Source: Antilocapra americana
Taxonomy: Eukaryota; Chordata; Mammalia; Artiodactyla; Antilocapridae
DNA length: 64,000 nucleotides
Reading direction: 5' to 3'
Assembly (NCBI GenBank): GCA_007570785.1
Contig: ML662449.1
Location: 11,532,822 to 11,596,821, forward strand
Position 1 is the first letter of the stretch; each line of letters opens with the position of its first letter. The translations under genes were made by a program, and so were the position numbers. Shown here one piece after another: positions 60,685-64,000 of this stretch. Below the pieces are notes generated by a model. The model saw only the letters and a list, made by a program, of their open reading frames with translations, was not told the DNA's origin and did not search any database.

Positions 60685-60930
60685 TAATAGTGAAATTCTC
60701 AGGCTCTAAGAATAGGTTGTTAAGGTTCCAAACCAATATCTAATACTGAACCTGCTGTGTGACTGTGGGCAAGTTACTTAGCCTCACTGAGCTTCCGTTT
60801 CTCCATTTCTAAACTAGGAACAGCAATATTTATCTGAGGAAGTTGTGGTGAGGTTTTCATATATACGTATAAGATATACACATAGTGCTGAACATGGAAT
60901 GTGGGAAGCATTCAAGCAAAGTCATTATTT
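60685..60930 (+). mobile_element. MIR SINE
   Basis: The MIR core is clear: gtgactgtgggcaagttact, then tagcctcactgagcttccgt, then ctccatttctaaact. Confidence 0.82.
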
Positions 60931-61917
60931 GTGAAAGTCTTTTGAGAATTATGATTATGTTTCATACTTCTTGGTAACTAACATGGAGTACAAAGCCTTT
61001 GAAAGTTATATTTAATTCAAATGTTTGACATGAACTTCTGACAACATTGGGATTTGTTTTCTTGAATTTACCCCTCTCTATGAATACTGTTGCCTTTGAG
61101 GAATAAAAAAAGTGTTACATGTGTAACCAAACTCTTGATTTGGCCACTTCCAAGTGCATACCCTTTAAAAAGACCTTTTAAAAAGATAATTAGGAGCAGA
61201 CTTCTAGATGCCTGTTTTCTCTTAGTTCAGTTATTTTAAAGTCCATTTCCTTGTCTTTCTTTGAAAGAGTTTATCTGATACAACTTGCATCTTCAAACCC
61301 GGTTTATTTTGGAATGCGTTATATACCACAGCCCCGGCAGTTACTGTGAATTGACCTAACAATGCATTGAGCAAATGGGGTTGTCTTCACCCTCCCCACC
61401 CCTCATAGGACTGGCTAGAAAACTATAGAGTAGGATGCAAGGTAGGTAGGTCAGTTCTCTTTATGATGGTATTCTAAAGAAGCTTATTAGAAAAGTCACA
61501 TGCCATTTGCAAAACTGCTTCAGACAGGATAAAGTGATAGTTTAAAAAATAAGCCTATAGAAGAGAAGCAAAGGTCATGGCATTTGATTTAATTTGGTTG
61601 GTCCTTTTAAAAATATGTAGTGCTATAATATTTTTGTCTGCTGCAGTTTTTAATAAAAATATATATGAATAATGGCCCATAATGAATGAATCTTGTGAAA
61701 CACACCAGTGAAAATTTAAATGGAGGTTTCCTGTAAAAGTAGTACAAATGACTAATGGGCTGCAATCTGTTAGGACAGACTAACTTGTTTTGTTTAATTA
61801 TGTATGATGATGCCTCTTCCTATCTATCTTTGTCATCATTCATTAACATTTTTTACAGTGAATCTTTCTTTTTAAAAAAAAAAAACAACCTCACCAGACA
61901 CAAGATCTGCTGGCACT
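60931..61917. other. Intergenic, unassigned
   Basis: No gene or recognised repeat. Confidence 0.5.
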
Positions 61918-62056
61918 TTAAAAAAAAATTTTTTTATGAATTTTGGTTGCACTGCATGGCATGCAGAATCTTCATTCCAAACCCCAGGGATTGAACCCAC
62001 ATCCCCTGTGGTGGAAGCACAGAGCCCTAACCACTAAACCATTAGGGAAGCCCCCA
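61918..62056 (-). mobile_element. CHR-type SINE
   Basis: Reverse copy: tttggttgcactgcatggca and the end aaccattagggaagcccc. Confidence 0.82.
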
Positions 62057-62341
62057 TTGATTAACATTTTTACATAGCTCCTTGGTGTTATGAATCGCAG
62101 TAAAATTTTGTCTAAATTACAGCAAAAACTTCTTCTTTGTTTCTTTTTAGAGAATTCAGTAAATTATGAACAGTATAGAATAGAACAACCTCCATCTTAA
62201 TGTTCAAGGGTTTAAAGTAATAAGGTCTAACCTTATTTCAGTTTAGCTGAAAAGCTACGAATTAATTAGCTTCAACAGGTGAAACACTCATCTTCCTGCC
62301 TGGTTTCAGAGAAAGTACCTTTTTCCCCTTTGAATAAAGAG

Positions 62342-62525
62342 TTTTTTTTAATTAATAAATTTTTTCTTTACATTATGATGTTGGTTTTGCCATACATTGA
62401 CATGAATCCGCCATGGGTATACATGTGTTCCCCTTCCAGAACCCTCCTCCTACCTCCCTCCCAATTCCATCCCTCTGGGTCATCCCAGTGCACAAGCCCT
62501 GGGCACCCTGTATCATGCATTAAAG
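62342..62525 (-). mobile_element. Ruminant L1 (L1-BT type) 3' end
   Basis: A T-rich start followed by ggttttgccatacattgaca and gtcatcccagtgcacaagcc, the ruminant L1 3' UTR in reverse. Shorter than the copy at 11399-11717. Confidence 0.82.
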
Positions 62526-62741
62526 TGTTTTAATTGTTGGAAATCAATAGATTTTGAGAACATATGATTTCTTCAAGGAAGCTGTTGGGGCCCAGTTCTT
62601 AAGGTGGCAGGTATTGGAGTCAGATTGCCTGGATTTTAATCTATAATGTAGAAAATGAACTTGGTGCCATGGTGGTTTCAAGCATCCTTCAAGGCAAGCT
62701 GTCCTAGACCTTGTTGTCATGCAGAAAGGCACTGATCGAAT

Positions 62742-63397
62742 TTGCTGCTGTTGTTCAGTCGCTCTTGTGTCTTACTCTTTGCCACCCCATGGACTGCAGC
62801 ACATCACGTCTCCTTGTCCCTCACTATCTCCCGGGATTTGGCCAAGTTCATGTCCATTGAATCAGTGATGAATATTCAGGGTTGATTTCCTGTAGGATTG
62901 ACTGGTTTGATCTTGCTGTCCAAAGGACTCCCAAGAGTCCTTTCCAGCAGCATAATTCAAAAGCATCAATTCTACGGTGCTCAGCCGTCTTTATGGTCCA
63001 ACTCTCACATCTGTGCATGACTATTGGAAAGACCATAGCCTTGACTATATGAACCTTTGTTGGCAAAATGATGGCTTTGCTTTTTAATATGCTGTCTAGG
63101 TTTGTCATAGCTTTCCTTCTAGTTTCACGGCTGCAGTTACCATACACAGTGATTTTGGAGCCCAAGAAAAGAAAATCTGTCACTGTTTCTTCTTTTTACC
63201 CTTCTATTACCCATGAAGTGATAGAACCAGAGGTCATGACCTTAGGTTTTTGAATGTTGAGTTTTAAACCAGTTTTTTCACTCTCTCTTTTCACCCCCAC
63301 AAGAGCCTCTTTAGTTCTTCGTTGCTTTCTGCCATTAAAGTGGTATCATCTGCATATCTGAGGTTCTGATATTTCTCCTGGCAATCTTGATCAAGTA
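62742..63397 (-). mobile_element. BovB LINE, 3' part
   Basis: Reverse-oriented 0.65-kb fragment from the RT segment (63340, sense reading like the DDTTL region) to the 3' tail. Frame 63183-62848 minus keeps DFLFLGSKIT and KTAEHRRIDAFELCC, typical of the BovB C-terminus. It is truncated at its 5' end. Confidence 0.88.
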
Positions 63398-63819
63398 AAG
63401 ATGCTCAAATCACAGTTTGTTGAATTGCCTTAAAACATACAGCTAGAAGCAAGGGGATAAGAGATAGGTTAGGCTGAAGACATTTAGGAATAGGTCCGAG
63501 CCAAGTGGTGGACCCCTCTCTGAATCCTGTGTCATGAAAGGTTCAGATGGATGTTCTCTCTCATTCTTCTGTATCCATCTTTCCTGATGTTGGTGTAATT
63601 ACAGAGACCAAAGCTAAGACTGAACAAGGGTGCTTAGCAGGAAGGTACCTGAAAGCGAACACACTTATTTTTTTGGAGAGAAGAAGCTGGGATAAGAACT
63701 TCTGGCCATAGGTTGCAGTTTGCCAATCAGCCTGTTGAGTAGCAGTGGTCTCTATCTGCTCTTGGACCAAGCACATGTGTAGCCAGAGTGGGACTGTAAT
63801 GAGTGTCACCGATGGGTGC
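63398..63819. other. Intergenic, unassigned
   Basis: A minus-strand open frame overlaps here and runs into the SINE. No known domain, so not called a gene. Confidence 0.45.
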
Positions 63820-64000
63820 CTGGGCCTTCTTTGGTGGCTCAGCTGTAAAGAATCCGCTTGCGATACAGGAGACACAGGAGATGTGGGTTCAATCCCTGGA
63901 TCAGGAAGATTGCCGTGGAGGAGGAAATGGCAACCCACTCCATTATTCTTGCCTGAAATGTCTCATGAACAGAGGAGTCTGGGGGGCTACAGTCTGTGGG
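63820..64000 (+). mobile_element. Bov-tA SINE, cut by the window edge
   Basis: gggccttctttggtggctca, tcaatccctggatcaggaag, then aatggcaacccactccatta. The 3' tail lies outside. Confidence 0.86.

Overview
This is mammalian nuclear DNA from a ruminant, most likely a bovid (cattle, sheep or goat). The evidence is the dense load of BovB (RTE-type) LINEs, Bov-tA SINEs and CHR-type tRNA-derived SINEs, ruminant-type L1 3' ends, split genes with GT-AG introns and a CpG-island promoter. I cannot separate the bovid species from sequence alone.

Left half (1-34.4 kb): the gene ACTR2, encoding Arp2 of the Arp2/3 actin-nucleating complex, lies on the minus strand. Eight coding exons were placed to the base. 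Each has a GT donor and AG acceptor, and together they encode residues 1-338 of the 394-residue protein in frame. The last coding exon and the 3' UTR lie beyond the left edge. The start codon is at 34211 inside a CpG island of about 1 kb with ETS and CCAAT motifs. The introns carry a near full-length decayed BovB, a SMIM20 retrocopy, a young L1 3' end with target-site duplication, L2, MIR, MER20, two MER2 elements in opposite orientation and many SINEs.

Right half (34.8-64 kb): no functional gene was recognised. It is intergenic DNA built of nested repeats: BovB fragments in both orientations, an old plus-strand L1 (38.3-40.9 kb), a long minus-strand L1 (55.3-59.3 kb), many SINEs, a possible solo LTR, and a well-preserved processed pseudogene of histone H3.3 (H3-3A type) with target-site duplications and a disabling 23-bp insertion. 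In the human genome RAB1A lies upstream of ACTR2 at a distance, which fits an empty upstream flank here.

No unknown gene system, CRISPR array or operon is present. The points most worth a second look are the splice neighbourhood of ACTR2 exon 4 (branch-point motif, 24-bp perfect palindrome, AT repeat and flanking inverted MER2 copies), the H3-3A retrocopy, an A-only insertion with its own duplication, a SINE pile-up with four target-site copies, and two insertions I could not assign to a family.
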